A DNA stretch of 64,000 nucleotides, taken from contig NZ_SGWQ01000001.1 of NCBI RefSeq assembly GCF_004216555.1, positions 927,126 to 991,125 on the forward strand, given 5' to 3'. Under the pieces are notes generated by a model. It was not told the origin of the DNA and did not search any database. It worked only from the letters and a program-made list of their open reading frames with translations. Position numbers and translations under genes: made by a program. Shown one piece after another: positions 1 to 7,453 of this stretch. Within the stretch, counting starts at the first letter, position 1; the number at the start of each line of letters is the position of its first letter. This DNA is from Herbihabitans rhizosphaerae (GTDB taxonomy: Bacteria; Actinomycetota; Actinomycetes; Mycobacteriales; Pseudonocardiaceae).

Positions 1-43
1 CGTCGTCGAACCACTGCTCACGCCGGGGCACGGCGATACTCAT
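1..43 (-). CDS. cvnC: Conservon DUF742 protein, N-terminal fragment
   Basis: Only the first 14 codons are inside the window (MSIAVPRREQWFDD); the gene runs off the left edge. The ATG overlaps the stop of the roadblock gene by 4 bases (ATGA), so the two are translationally coupled. In actinobacterial conservons the gene after the roadblock protein encodes a DUF742 protein, and an early WFDD-type motif fits that family. The assignment rests mainly on gene order; a small GTPase gene would be expected next, outside the window. Confidence 0.7.
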   Translation of the reverse strand, partial: MSIAVPRREQWFDD

Positions 44-462
44 GACGCCCGTGGCACGACGCCGTTCACCGGCGTGCGCGCCGATGTGGACAGATGTGTT
101 CGCGCCTGCTGGACGACACGGTTCATCTCGTAGGCGACCAGCCCGAGATCGGCGTTCTCCTCGGTCAGCAATGCCAGGCAGGCACGCTCTCCGGCCTCGG
201 TGACCAGGAGATACGCGATGTCCAACTCGACGACCGTCTGGCGGACGCCGCCGAGTCCGAAGTGCCTGCCGGTGCCCTGGGACAGGCTGCGGTAGGCAGA
301 ACTCACCGCGGCCAGGTGCTCCGCGTCCCCGCGGTCGAGTCCGGCTGAACGGGCCATCAGCAGTCCGTCGGCGGACAGCAGGATCGCGTGCCGCACCGCG
401 GCCACCCGCTCGACCAGATCGTCCATCAGCCAGCCAAGTCGCGACTTGGTGTCCTCGCTCAT
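40..462 (-). CDS. cvnB: Roadblock/LC7 domain protein of a conservon
   Basis: This 140-residue protein has the length and layout of roadblock/LC7 proteins: an N-terminal helix (LGWLMDDLVERVAAVRHAILLSADG), a central strand-rich part and a helical end. The family forms dimers that act as GTPase-activating or scaffold partners of the conservon small GTPase. It sits 3 bases after the sensor kinase gene and overlaps the next gene by 4 bases, so it is the second gene of a tight operon. Cytoplasmic or membrane-associated through the kinase. The identification is secure from context and motif together. Confidence 0.9.
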   Translation of the reverse strand: MSEDTKSRLGWLMDDLVERVAAVRHAILLSADGLLMARSAGLDRGDAEHLAAVSSAYRSLSQGTGRHFGLGGVRQTVVELDIAYLLVTEAGERACLALLTEENADLGLVAYEMNRVVQQARTHLSTSARTPVNGVVPRAS

Positions 463-465
463 CGT

Positions 466-2697
466 CTACTCGCCTCCAACCTCGGGCCCCGCGGTCGCGG
501 CGGCAGCTTCTGATCGGGCTCGCGCCGATCCCCGCTGGAACGCGGCGAGCGCCGTACTGGACCGGTCGACGTCACGCTCGGTCCACGACTCACCCTCCGG
601 TTCGGTCCGGTCCGCCTCCCGCAGTTGGGGCGCCAGGCTGTTCTGCCGCACCCGTGTCGGCAGCGGCGGCCGGTCGGTCATCACCCGCGCCGTCGAGACG
701 GGGGCGGTCAGAGCGGACGCCGGTTCCGGCTCCGGTTCGGGGGCCGGTTCGGGCTGCGGTTCCGGACGCTCACCGTCGTCGTAGAACTCGGCGGAGGCAG
801 CCAGCAGCATGGACGGCAGCAACACGATCGCCTGGATTCCGCCATACGCCGATTCGCGCAGCGTGACCCTGATGCGATGCTTGGCCGCCAGGCGAGCCAC
901 CACGAACAGCCCAATGCGCAGCTCGTCGGCCAGGGCCATGAAACTGAAATCCGGCGGCTCGCACAGCGTCCGGTTGATCTCGGTGAGCTGATCAGGAGCG
1001 ATGCCCATGCCCTGGTCCTCAACCTCGACCACGACGCCCTTGCCGACCAGGTTCCCGCGGACCTCGACCCGCGATTCGGGCGGCGAGAACGCCGTGCCGT
1101 TGTCCACCAGCTCGGCGAGCAGATGCCCGACATCGGCGACCGCCGATCCGTCGAGCAGCACGTCGGGCAGCGACGGCGTGGACACCCGGGTGTAGTGCTT
1201 GGTCTCCGACACCGCCCCGCGCACCACGTCGCTCAACGCGACCGGCCTGCGCCACTGTCTGCCGACCTGCTCGCCACCGAGGATGATCAGATTCTCCGCG
1301 TTTCGCCGTGACCTGGTGGCGAGGTGGTCGAGCCGGAACAGTCGGTCCAGCAACTCCGGGTTGTCCTCGGACCGTTCGATCTGATCCAGCTCCTCGAGCT
1401 GGCGGTGCACGACGCCCTGGCTGCGGTGCGCGATGTTGAGGAACACCGCACGCACCCCGCGCCGCGTCTCCACCTCCGCGACCGCCGCCGACAGCGCCAC
1501 GTGCTGCGCCTTGTCGAACGCCTGGGCCACCTCGCCGATCTCGTCCGCGCCGAAGTCCACGCGGGAGACGTCGGTGTCCGGGTCGATCCGGGTGCCGGCG
1601 CCGACCTGCTCGATCAACGCGGGCAGTTCGTGGTCGGCCAACTGAAGGGTGCGCCGACGCAGGTCCTTCAACCGGCTGATCAGCTTCGCGGCGGCGCGGA
1701 AGGCGAACACCGCGACCAGCCCGGCGATCAACGCGATCACGATGCCCGCGATCACCGACCAGAGCAGCGCCTCGTCACCGTGCCGCTCGGCGAGATCAGC
1801 CGTGTACGCCGAGTGCGACAGATAGATAGCCGACAGCTCCCCGACCACGTTGGCCGCCGCCCGTTCCCACGCGGCGACGTCGAACCGCGCGGCGGTGACC
1901 AGTGCCTGGTCGCCGGCGATCAGCGTCGCCCAGTCCGGCGACCTGAGCAGCCGAGTGAACCGGCCGCGCTCGTCCTCGGTCAGGTTGGCGATCACCGCGG
2001 TCGGCGGCTGGCGGTACTGGGCGGTCAGCGCGCCCAGACGGGTCCGCGCGGCATGGTCGCCCGTGGCCTCCGTGTACACCCCGAGCGCGTGCGCCCGCGA
2101 CACCGACTCGATCACGAAGAACAGGTCCGAGCTGACCACGTGCTCGAACGCGACCGCGGCGTCGTCGGCCGAGGCGGCCAGCCGCTTGGAGCCGATCCCG
2201 ATCACGTCCAGCACCTGGTTGAAGAAGTCGAAACCGGCAAGCGCGGGCGTCGCCCCCGAGTCGAGCGCGGCACGCGTCTCGGGCACCGTCCGCAGATACT
2301 CCTCGCCCTTGACGACCTGAGGTCGCAGCTCCGGCGAATGCCCGTCGGCCAGACCACGCGCGTACTCGATGACCTCCACCAGTTCGGCGTCGACGACGCG
2401 CCGCCGCTCGGCCAGCCGCGGCCGGTCGGCCTCCGAGCCGCCCAGCACCGCCATCGTCAGCCGGCGCTCCTCCTGCCGCGAGGCGACGTACCTGCCAACC
2501 ACGGGAAGACCGGACCGACGCGCGTCCGCGAACTCCAGCGACGCGCCACCCTGTCGGATCAGGTAGACCGACAGCGCACCACCGAACAGCAACACGACCA
2601 GGCACGGAATCAACGCGATCCGGAGCACCCGCGCTCTGATCGACCGTGCCCGACGGGATCCGACCCGACTCGCCATGATGCAGCACCGCACCTTCAC
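466..2697 (-). CDS. cvnA: Conservon sensor histidine kinase (nitrate/sulfonate-sensing type)
   Basis: Membrane sensor kinase, up to 743 residues. A first membrane segment (about residues 28-48) and a second (about 310-332) bracket an extracytoplasmic domain of about 260 residues, as in NIT-type sensors. A HAMP-like linker, a dimerisation region (LDHLATRSRRNAENL) and an HATPase domain follow, with an N box near VDNGTAF and a G box near EDQGMGI. The last 100 residues are a Pro/Glu-rich disordered tail. It heads the conservon operon. The 743-residue reading needs a GTG start at 2697; the ATG at 2676, with GAAGGTG about 10 bases upstream, is an equally good or better start (736 residues). The family is thought to signal to the roadblock/GTPase pair rather than to a classical response regulator. 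Confidence 0.9.
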   Translation of the reverse strand: MKVRCCIMASRVGSRRARSIRARVLRIALIPCLVVLLFGGALSVYLIRQGGASLEFADARRSGLPVVGRYVASRQEERRLTMAVLGGSEADRPRLAERRRVVDAELVEVIEYARGLADGHSPELRPQVVKGEEYLRTVPETRAALDSGATPALAGFDFFNQVLDVIGIGSKRLAASADDAAVAFEHVVSSDLFFVIESVSRAHALGVYTEATGDHAARTRLGALTAQYRQPPTAVIANLTEDERGRFTRLLRSPDWATLIAGDQALVTAARFDVAAWERAAANVVGELSAIYLSHSAYTADLAERHGDEALLWSVIAGIVIALIAGLVAVFAFRAAAKLISRLKDLRRRTLQLADHELPALIEQVGAGTRIDPDTDVSRVDFGADEIGEVAQAFDKAQHVALSAAVAEVETRRGVRAVFLNIAHRSQGVVHRQLEELDQIERSEDNPELLDRLFRLDHLATRSRRNAENLIILGGEQVGRQWRRPVALSDVVRGAVSETKHYTRVSTPSLPDVLLDGSAVADVGHLLAELVDNGTAFSPPESRVEVRGNLVGKGVVVEVEDQGMGIAPDQLTEINRTLCEPPDFSFMALADELRIGLFVVARLAAKHRIRVTLRESAYGGIQAIVLLPSMLLAASAEFYDDGERPEPQPEPAPEPEPEPASALTAPVSTARVMTDRPPLPTRVRQNSLAPQLREADRTEPEGESWTERDVDRSSTALAAFQRGSARARSEAAAATAGPEVGGE

Positions 2698-2910
2698 CCA
2701 CCGACGACATGAGCCGGCCGGCTACCTGGTCACATCCACCGTCGCAGATGGCGTGGCACAGGTCACAGGCCCGGCTGGTTCCGCAGGACGCTATGTACCG
2801 CCGCCAGTCGGAGCATCGGGAGAATGACGTATCCACCGACGTAGACGCCGATCAGACCTTCCGGCAGAAGGACTTCGAGAGCGAATCCTCGGGTTGTCTC
2901 GCGGAGAGGT

Positions 2911-2936
2911 GAAACCCGTTGTGCCGCAACGGTTTC
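2911..2936 (-). terminator. Hairpin after the small membrane protein gene
   Basis: GAAACCCGTTG and CAACGGTTTC form an imperfect 10-bp inverted repeat around TGCCG, 15 bases past the stop of the gene at 2951. It is placed to end that transcript. The rest of 2698-2950 shows no convincing gene or site. Confidence 0.45.
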
Positions 2937-2950
2937 AGCGCACACTCCCA

Positions 2951-3286
2951 TCATGCAGCGCTGGGTTGACGTGACCGCGCGAGCAGCGCGGCGGCGACCA
3001 CCGACAGCACCGCTCCGATCAGGCTCGCGACACCGAGCCGCCCGTCGACCGCATAGGACGCCACCGACGTCATGAGCACGCCCGCGGTGAGCCCGAACGC
3101 GAACAGCAAGGCGCGCTGTACCCGCGGCCGTGGTGTCAGGGCGGCGGCGACCAACACCGCACACAAGATCAGGTCGGGAACCAGGAACAGGTTGTCCGAA
3201 CGCCACGAGTTGTTGACGAACAGGAACGCGAACGTGCCGCCGCTCAACACGAGCGCCGACACCCTCCCGATGGTGACAACAGGCAT
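2951..3286 (-). CDS. Small four-helix membrane protein
   Basis: This 111-residue protein is nearly all membrane: hydrophobic segments at about residues 5-24, 34-52, 60-80 and 84-105, with a short polar C-terminus. The ATG at 3286 is chosen because GAGGAGGG lies 6-7 bases upstream; a longer in-frame reading has no such site. It is divergent from a TetR gene and the shared intergenic DNA carries two operator palindromes, so it is the likely target of that regulator, perhaps as a small efflux or stress membrane protein. I do not recognise the family, and no function is claimed beyond that. Confidence 0.75.
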   Translation of the reverse strand: MPVVTIGRVSALVLSGGTFAFLFVNNSWRSDNLFLVPDLILCAVLVAAALTPRPRVQRALLFAFGLTAGVLMTSVASYAVDGRLGVASLIGAVLSVVAAALLARSRQPSAA

Positions 3287-3309
3287 TTCACCCTCCTCAG
3301 AACGCTGAG

Positions 3310-3355
3310 GTCTACGACGTAGACCGCCCTCGCGTCGAGTGTCTACGCTGTAGAC
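3310..3355. promoter_or_regulatory. Paired TetR operators
   Basis: Two perfect palindromes with the same arms, GTCTACGACGTAGAC (3310-3324) and GTCTACGCTGTAGAC (3341-3355), lie between the divergent membrane-protein and TetR genes. Their centres are 31 bp apart, three helical turns, so two dimers could sit on one DNA face. The arrangement fits autoregulation plus repression of the membrane protein gene. Confidence 0.8.
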
Positions 3356-3383
3356 TGAAGGTGTTCTCAGCAGAAAGGCGCAC

Positions 3384-3998
3384 ATGGCCAGATCCGGACG
3401 CCTCACGCCCGCGGCGATCGTGACGGCGGCACTGCGACTCGGCGATCGGGAAGGCGCCGAGGCCATGTCCATGCGCCGAATCGCAGCCGCCATCGAATGC
3501 GATCCGATGGCGCTCTACCGGCACTTCACGAATCGCGAGGCGCTGCTGGACGCCGTGGCCGACGCGGCGCTCACCGACGCCCAGGACCCCGGCCCGGACA
3601 CGCCGTGGTCCGAACGGCTGCACACGATCATGGCCGCGATCCGATCGTCGGCGCTGCGACATCCCGGCATCGCCGCGCACATCGCCGCCCGGCCCCCGCT
3701 GGGCGAGAACGGGCGTCGGCTCGGCGCCGGAATCTTCGCCGCACTGACCGAAGCCGGTCTCGCACCACCCGACGTGGTGCGGGCATCGCAAACCCTCATC
3801 GCCCATCTCGCCGCAGCGCTGGCGATGAGCGTGCGAGCCGGTCGCCGGGACGCACGCTGGGAACAAGTCAGCCAGACCATCACACAATCACCCGGTGCGC
3901 CTCCCGGCGAGCACCTGTTCATCGTCGGCTCCGACGAGCAATTCGAATACGGACTGCGCCTACTCGTCAACGGAATCCGCGCCGAAGCGGCGGGCTGA
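3384..3998 (+). CDS. TetR family repressor
   Basis: This 204-residue protein has an N-terminal helix-turn-helix (residues about 9-55; AIVTAALRL, then MSMRRIAAAIECDPMALYRHF) and an all-helical ligand domain of the tetracycline-repressor C-terminal type. The ATG at 3384 follows AGAAAGG. The divergent neighbour is a small membrane protein, and two matching palindromes lie between them, so it probably represses both. The ligand cannot be read from sequence. A paralogue with the same domain build sits at 62926. Confidence 0.92.
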   Translation: MARSGRLTPAAIVTAALRLGDREGAEAMSMRRIAAAIECDPMALYRHFTNREALLDAVADAALTDAQDPGPDTPWSERLHTIMAAIRSSALRHPGIAAHIAARPPLGENGRRLGAGIFAALTEAGLAPPDVVRASQTLIAHLAAALAMSVRAGRRDARWEQVSQTITQSPGAPPGEHLFIVGSDEQFEYGLRLLVNGIRAEAAG

Positions 3999-4097
3999 AC
4001 GACACCATCGCCGGTCAGCGGGGAAACCGGGTGACCTCGATGACCCGGGCTTCTATCGATCGTCCTGTGACCACCCGACGGGCGGCGGGTTCGGGCA

Positions 4098-4583
4098 CTA
4101 TCGGGATCGCGTCGCCGGCGTGTGCAGCACGGTGTGCAGCAGGCCGTTGAGTGTGGCGGCGTCGTCGGGTGTGAGCCCGAGGTCGGTGGCGCTGATGCCG
4201 GTGACCGCCGGCCAGGTTCGGGACAGCAGCGCGTATCCGTGGTCGGTGAGCCGCAGGGCTGCGGGGCGTCCGCGCCCGCCCGGGCCGACGCGTTCGAGCA
4301 CTCCCTCGTCGATCATGGCGGTCACGGTCTCGTGGGCGCTCTGCGGGCGGACTTGGATAGCCCTGGCCAGTTCGGACTGACTCATGCCAGGTCGGGCGCC
4401 GAGGTAGGCCAGCACGCCGAATTGCACCTGGGTCAGTCCATGCCCGGTGTCGGCGAGCCGGGCCGCGGCCATGCGCTCCAGCAGCCGACCGACGCGGATG
4501 GCGGTCCACACGAAGACCGCGTCGATGTCGGCCTCACTCGGGGCCGATCCCGGACCGAACGACTCATCGGACATCACAGGCAT
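4098..4583 (-). CDS. MarR family regulator
   Basis: This protein of about 161 residues has the MarR winged-helix core: VQFGVLAYLGARPGMSQSELARAIQVRPQSAHETVTAMIDEGVLERV, followed by the wing GGRGRPAALRLTDHG. The start at 4583 is favoured because AAGG lies 6 bases upstream; ATGs at 4590 and 4574 are alternatives. It is divergent from an FAD monooxygenase gene, with two identical palindromes between them, which is the classic layout of a MarR repressor and the detoxification or modification enzyme it controls. Confidence 0.9.
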   Translation of the reverse strand: MPVMSDESFGPGSAPSEADIDAVFVWTAIRVGRLLERMAAARLADTGHGLTQVQFGVLAYLGARPGMSQSELARAIQVRPQSAHETVTAMIDEGVLERVGPGGRGRPAALRLTDHGYALLSRTWPAVTGISATDLGLTPDDAATLNGLLHTVLHTPATRSR

Positions 4584-4600
4584 CGCCATCCTTGCGGAAA

Positions 4601-4633
4601 CAGGTACCTGCATCCTATGGTTACAGGTACCTG
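4601..4633. promoter_or_regulatory. Duplicate MarR operator palindromes
   Basis: The 10-bp palindrome CAGGTACCTG occurs at 4601-4610 and again at 4624-4633, 23 bp apart, between the divergent MarR and monooxygenase starts. The second copy lies just before the AGGAG of the monooxygenase, so binding would block initiation or early elongation. Confidence 0.75.
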
Positions 4634-4648
4634 CAACTAGGAGATGCG

Positions 4649-5890
4649 ATGCGGATCATCATCAGTGGTGCGGGCGTCGGCGGTCTCGCCACTGCCCAGG
4701 GCCTGCTCGCCGCGGGTCACGAGGTGGTCGTGCTGGAGCGCGGCGAACTGCAACAGGCCGGTCCGAGCGGCTATCGGTTGCGGCTCGACTCGCGCGCGAT
4801 GACCGTGCTGGCGCGGCTGCTGCCGGCGTCGTTGTTCACCGCACTGCTCGCCTCGGGCAGTGGTCGGGCGGTCAACCAGCGCCTGACCTACCTCGACCAG
4901 CGACTGCGCCCGCTGGGCAGCACGCGCGAAGGCGACCGGGACGTGCTGACCATCGGCCGGGGGCCGTTGTTGCGACTACTCGCCCACGGGATCGCCGACC
5001 ACGTCCGTGAACACCGGGAGACCCGCTCGTTCCAGATCACGCCCGACCACGTGTCGATCACCACCACCGACGGGCAGACCGAGACCGGCGATGTCGTGAT
5101 CGTCGCCGAGGGAGCCCACTCCCCGCTGCGCCGCCAACTGCTGGGCGACACCGGTGGCCGCGTGCTCGACGCCGGCATGGTCAGCGGCCGTGTCCCCGGG
5201 CGCGCCGCCGACCTCGGGCTCACCGGCATCGCCGACGCGCTGCGCCACGGCTACGCGCTGGCCACCGGGCGCGGCGGGTTCGGCATGTTCCTCAGCGCCC
5301 ACGACCCGGTCACCGGCCCCGCCGTCGACCCCACCGTCGCCGGCCCGATCCAGCCCGACCTGGAGGACCCTTACCTGATCTGGGCGCTACTCGGCCCGAC
5401 CGGTCGCCTTCCCGGAACCGACGCCGGCCAGAGCGTCCTGCGCGCCGCCGTCGAGGACCTCACCCGAGCGTGGCACCCCGACATCGCGCACCTGCCGCGC
5501 CTGACCGATCCGGTATCGCTACGACGTGTCGCCCTCTACGCCGCGCCGCCGGTGCCGGCCTGGCCCACCACCGCGGTCACCCTGCTCGGCGACGCCGTCC
5601 ACGTCGTCCCGCCGACCGGCGGTATCGGCGCGAGCACCGCGATCCGCGACGCCGGACACCTCGTCGACGCGCTCACCGGGATCGGTGATCGGCCGGCTCT
5701 GCTGAACGCGCTGCACCAGTACGAGCAGACCATGCGCGACTACGCCGACGACATCGTCACCGGCTCCATCGCCCCCTTGCGCTGGCAGCACCGTCTGCGC
5801 CACCCCCTGGTCTACACCGCGGTCACCGCGACCCGCGCCACGACGTTCGCACTCACTGGAAGGAGCCTCCCATTACCGTCCCGGAACTGA
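4649..5890 (+). CDS. FAD-dependent monooxygenase
   Basis: This 413-residue flavoprotein hydroxylase is of the p-hydroxybenzoate hydroxylase/TetX type. The N-terminal dinucleotide fold reads GAGVGGLATAQGLL, with the acidic ribose-binding residue in VLERGE. The second FAD motif is VVIVAEGAHSPLRRQ, where the usual DG is EG. The third is LLGDAVHVVPPTGGIGAS. ATG 4649 follows TAGGAG with 6-base spacing. It is controlled by the divergent MarR and overlaps the next gene by 19 bases if that gene starts at ATT 5872. The substrate is unknown; such pairs often act on aromatic or antibiotic-like compounds. Confidence 0.9.
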   Translation: MRIIISGAGVGGLATAQGLLAAGHEVVVLERGELQQAGPSGYRLRLDSRAMTVLARLLPASLFTALLASGSGRAVNQRLTYLDQRLRPLGSTREGDRDVLTIGRGPLLRLLAHGIADHVREHRETRSFQITPDHVSITTTDGQTETGDVVIVAEGAHSPLRRQLLGDTGGRVLDAGMVSGRVPGRAADLGLTGIADALRHGYALATGRGGFGMFLSAHDPVTGPAVDPTVAGPIQPDLEDPYLIWALLGPTGRLPGTDAGQSVLRAAVEDLTRAWHPDIAHLPRLTDPVSLRRVALYAAPPVPAWPTTAVTLLGDAVHVVPPTGGIGASTAIRDAGHLVDALTGIGDRPALLNALHQYEQTMRDYADDIVTGSIAPLRWQHRLRHPLVYTAVTATRATTFALTGRSLPLPSRN

Positions 5891-6561
5891 CCCCGCTCAG
5901 CCCGAACGTGCACGCTTTCCAAGCCGGCCACGCCAACGCCTACCTGTGGCGACACGGCACGACCGCGACGCTGATCGACGCCGGCGAGGTCGGACACGAC
6001 ACCACCGTGCTCGACGTGCTGCGCCACCTCGGGCTCGACCTGACCCGCATCCTGATCACCCACTGGCATCACGACCACACCGGAGCCGCCGCCGCACTCG
6101 CCGACCGCACCGGCGCTCAGGTCTACGCCGGACGCGCCGACGCACCAGTCATCCGCGGCGAGCGGGACGGCGTTCCCCCGATGCTCACCGCCGCCGAGGA
6201 ACCGCTCATGGCCAGCATCGCCGGAACCGTCGAACCGGCCCCCGCCTGCCAGGTCCACCGCGAGTTGCACGACGGCGACACCCTCGATGAACACGCCGTG
6301 ATCATCGGCACGCCCGGCCACACCCCCGGCAGCATCGCCGTGCACCTCACCACCGAACGCGTACTGCTCACCGGAGACATCTCCGCCCATCAGAACGGGC
6401 AGGTCATCCTCGGCCCCTTCAACACCGACCGCGAGCAAGCCAAACGATCGCTGCGCCGGCTCACCACCATCGACGTCGATGCTGTCGGCTTCGGCCACGG
6501 CACTCCTGTCACCGAGAACGGCAAGGCCACGCTCACCACCTGGACCGACCCGCTGGGCTGA
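5872..6561 (+). CDS. Metallo-beta-lactamase-fold hydrolase, apparent ATT start
   Basis: This protein of about 229 residues has the MBL zinc motif THWHHDH near residue 65, a third ligand in GTPGHTPGSI, the bridging aspartate in LLTGDI and a late histidine in GFGHGTP. It is most like the small MBL-fold hydrolases of the glyoxalase II/LACTB2 type. No ATG or GTG lies near a ribosome site. The strong GGAAGGAG is 8 bases before ATT 5872, and translation from there gives a full N-terminus (ITVPELTPLSPNVHAF). The GTG at 5908 would cut into this conserved strand. It is co-transcribed with the monooxygenase. Confidence 0.85.
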   Translation: MTVPELTPLSPNVHAFQAGHANAYLWRHGTTATLIDAGEVGHDTTVLDVLRHLGLDLTRILITHWHHDHTGAAAALADRTGAQVYAGRADAPVIRGERDGVPPMLTAAEEPLMASIAGTVEPAPACQVHRELHDGDTLDEHAVIIGTPGHTPGSIAVHLTTERVLLTGDISAHQNGQVILGPFNTDREQAKRSLRRLTTIDVDAVGFGHGTPVTENGKATLTTWTDPLG

Positions 6562-6913
6562 TCACCAGCCGGCAAAGCTGGGCGGCTACGAGCAGTCCAG
6601 GGATTCCTGGTGAATTCCTGCGCCTGCGAGATCGAAGACGGTGAACGTACGTGCCGCTTCAGCGGTGATCGCACAAGTCCCGTGCCACGTGAGGACAACG
6701 CGGGTGCCACGCGACTGCCACGTCCACCGGACAAACTGAAGTTCGTCGCGCCATACGAGCCTCGACGTTTCCACGACGTGGATACAGAGGGCTGGCGTGC
6801 AACTCACAAAGTGGGTCGAACGGCGTGTCTTCACGATGGCTACTACCTACGCCGGACACGAGGATCTCCGTTCGATTCAACAAGGGAACATTGCCGATAG
6901 GGGACGAATCAGT

Positions 6914-7312
6914 ATGTCACCATTGAAGAAGAAAGCCGCGAAGGCGGCATCGATCGCTTCGCTCACACTCTTCATGCTCACGGGAGCTGGCTCGGTCGCG
7001 CAGGCCACCCCGATTCACGGCGGGAGCGCGGTTACCGACGGTCCCGAGGTCCAGTCCTGCGACCCCGCCGACGGCGGCACCTGGTGCCATGGCACCTCGG
7101 GCGCATGGCCACCCGGCTGGCAAAATTGCTTCTCCAATTATATCAATAACGAATTCTGGCACAGCGCATCCGTAGCCATGGGAGGTGGCACAAACAAGAA
7201 GTATGCCGCACCAGGATACTGGGCAAACGCCAACGTTGTGGGCGGAATCGCTCTCGTGTGCAACTCCTTCTGGGACAACAGGGTCGATCCACCACCACCT
7301 AGTGGATCGTAG
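6914..7312 (+). CDS. Lactococcin 972 family secreted bacteriocin
   Basis: This 132-residue precursor has a Sec signal peptide (KKKAAKAASIASLTLFMLTG, cleavage likely after VAQA near residue 31). The mature part carries the lactococcin-972 pattern: GGTWCHG, a central FSNYINNEFWHSASV, GYWANANVVGG and the late aromatic NSFWDN. Known members block cell-wall synthesis by binding lipid II. Four cysteines (about residues 48, 56, 70 and 117) would allow two disulfides; I recall none in the founding peptide. Base composition is visibly AT-richer than the neighbours (for example 7125-7160), suggesting later arrival. It is followed by a strong terminator and then a membrane protein gene. Confidence 0.85.
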   Translation: MSPLKKKAAKAASIASLTLFMLTGAGSVAQATPIHGGSAVTDGPEVQSCDPADGGTWCHGTSGAWPPGWQNCFSNYINNEFWHSASVAMGGGTNKKYAAPGYWANANVVGGIALVCNSFWDNRVDPPPPSGS

Positions 7313-7333
7313 CAGCCAGAGCGCACGATGAGT

Positions 7334-7366
7334 CAGTATCGGACCCGACCATCGGGTCCGATACTG
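7334..7366 (+). terminator. Intrinsic terminator after the bacteriocin gene
   Basis: CAGTATCGGACCCGA and its exact complement form a 15-bp stem with a 3-base loop, followed by a short T-rich stretch (CCTTTTG, 7374-7380). It lies 22 bases past the bacteriocin stop. It would let the bacteriocin be made in excess over the membrane protein gene downstream. Confidence 0.85.
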
Positions 7367-7453
7367 GCGCGCGCCTTTTGACATCAATTCCTCACGTCTA
7401 TCAAGCCTTCGCGATCACCAACGAGCCGCAAACATGACAAAAGGAGCTTCGCA

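Noticed and set aside
1324-2712. Long plus-strand open frame opposite the conservon kinase
   Set aside because: It is rich in Arg, Gly, His and Pro with no domain pattern and lies entirely antisense to a well-supported kinase gene; a high-GC shadow.
6610-6900. Possible small gene before the bacteriocin
   Set aside because: No ribosome site and no recognisable sequence. The 352-base gap before 6914 is more likely promoter and leader DNA, though no promoter boxes could be set with confidence.
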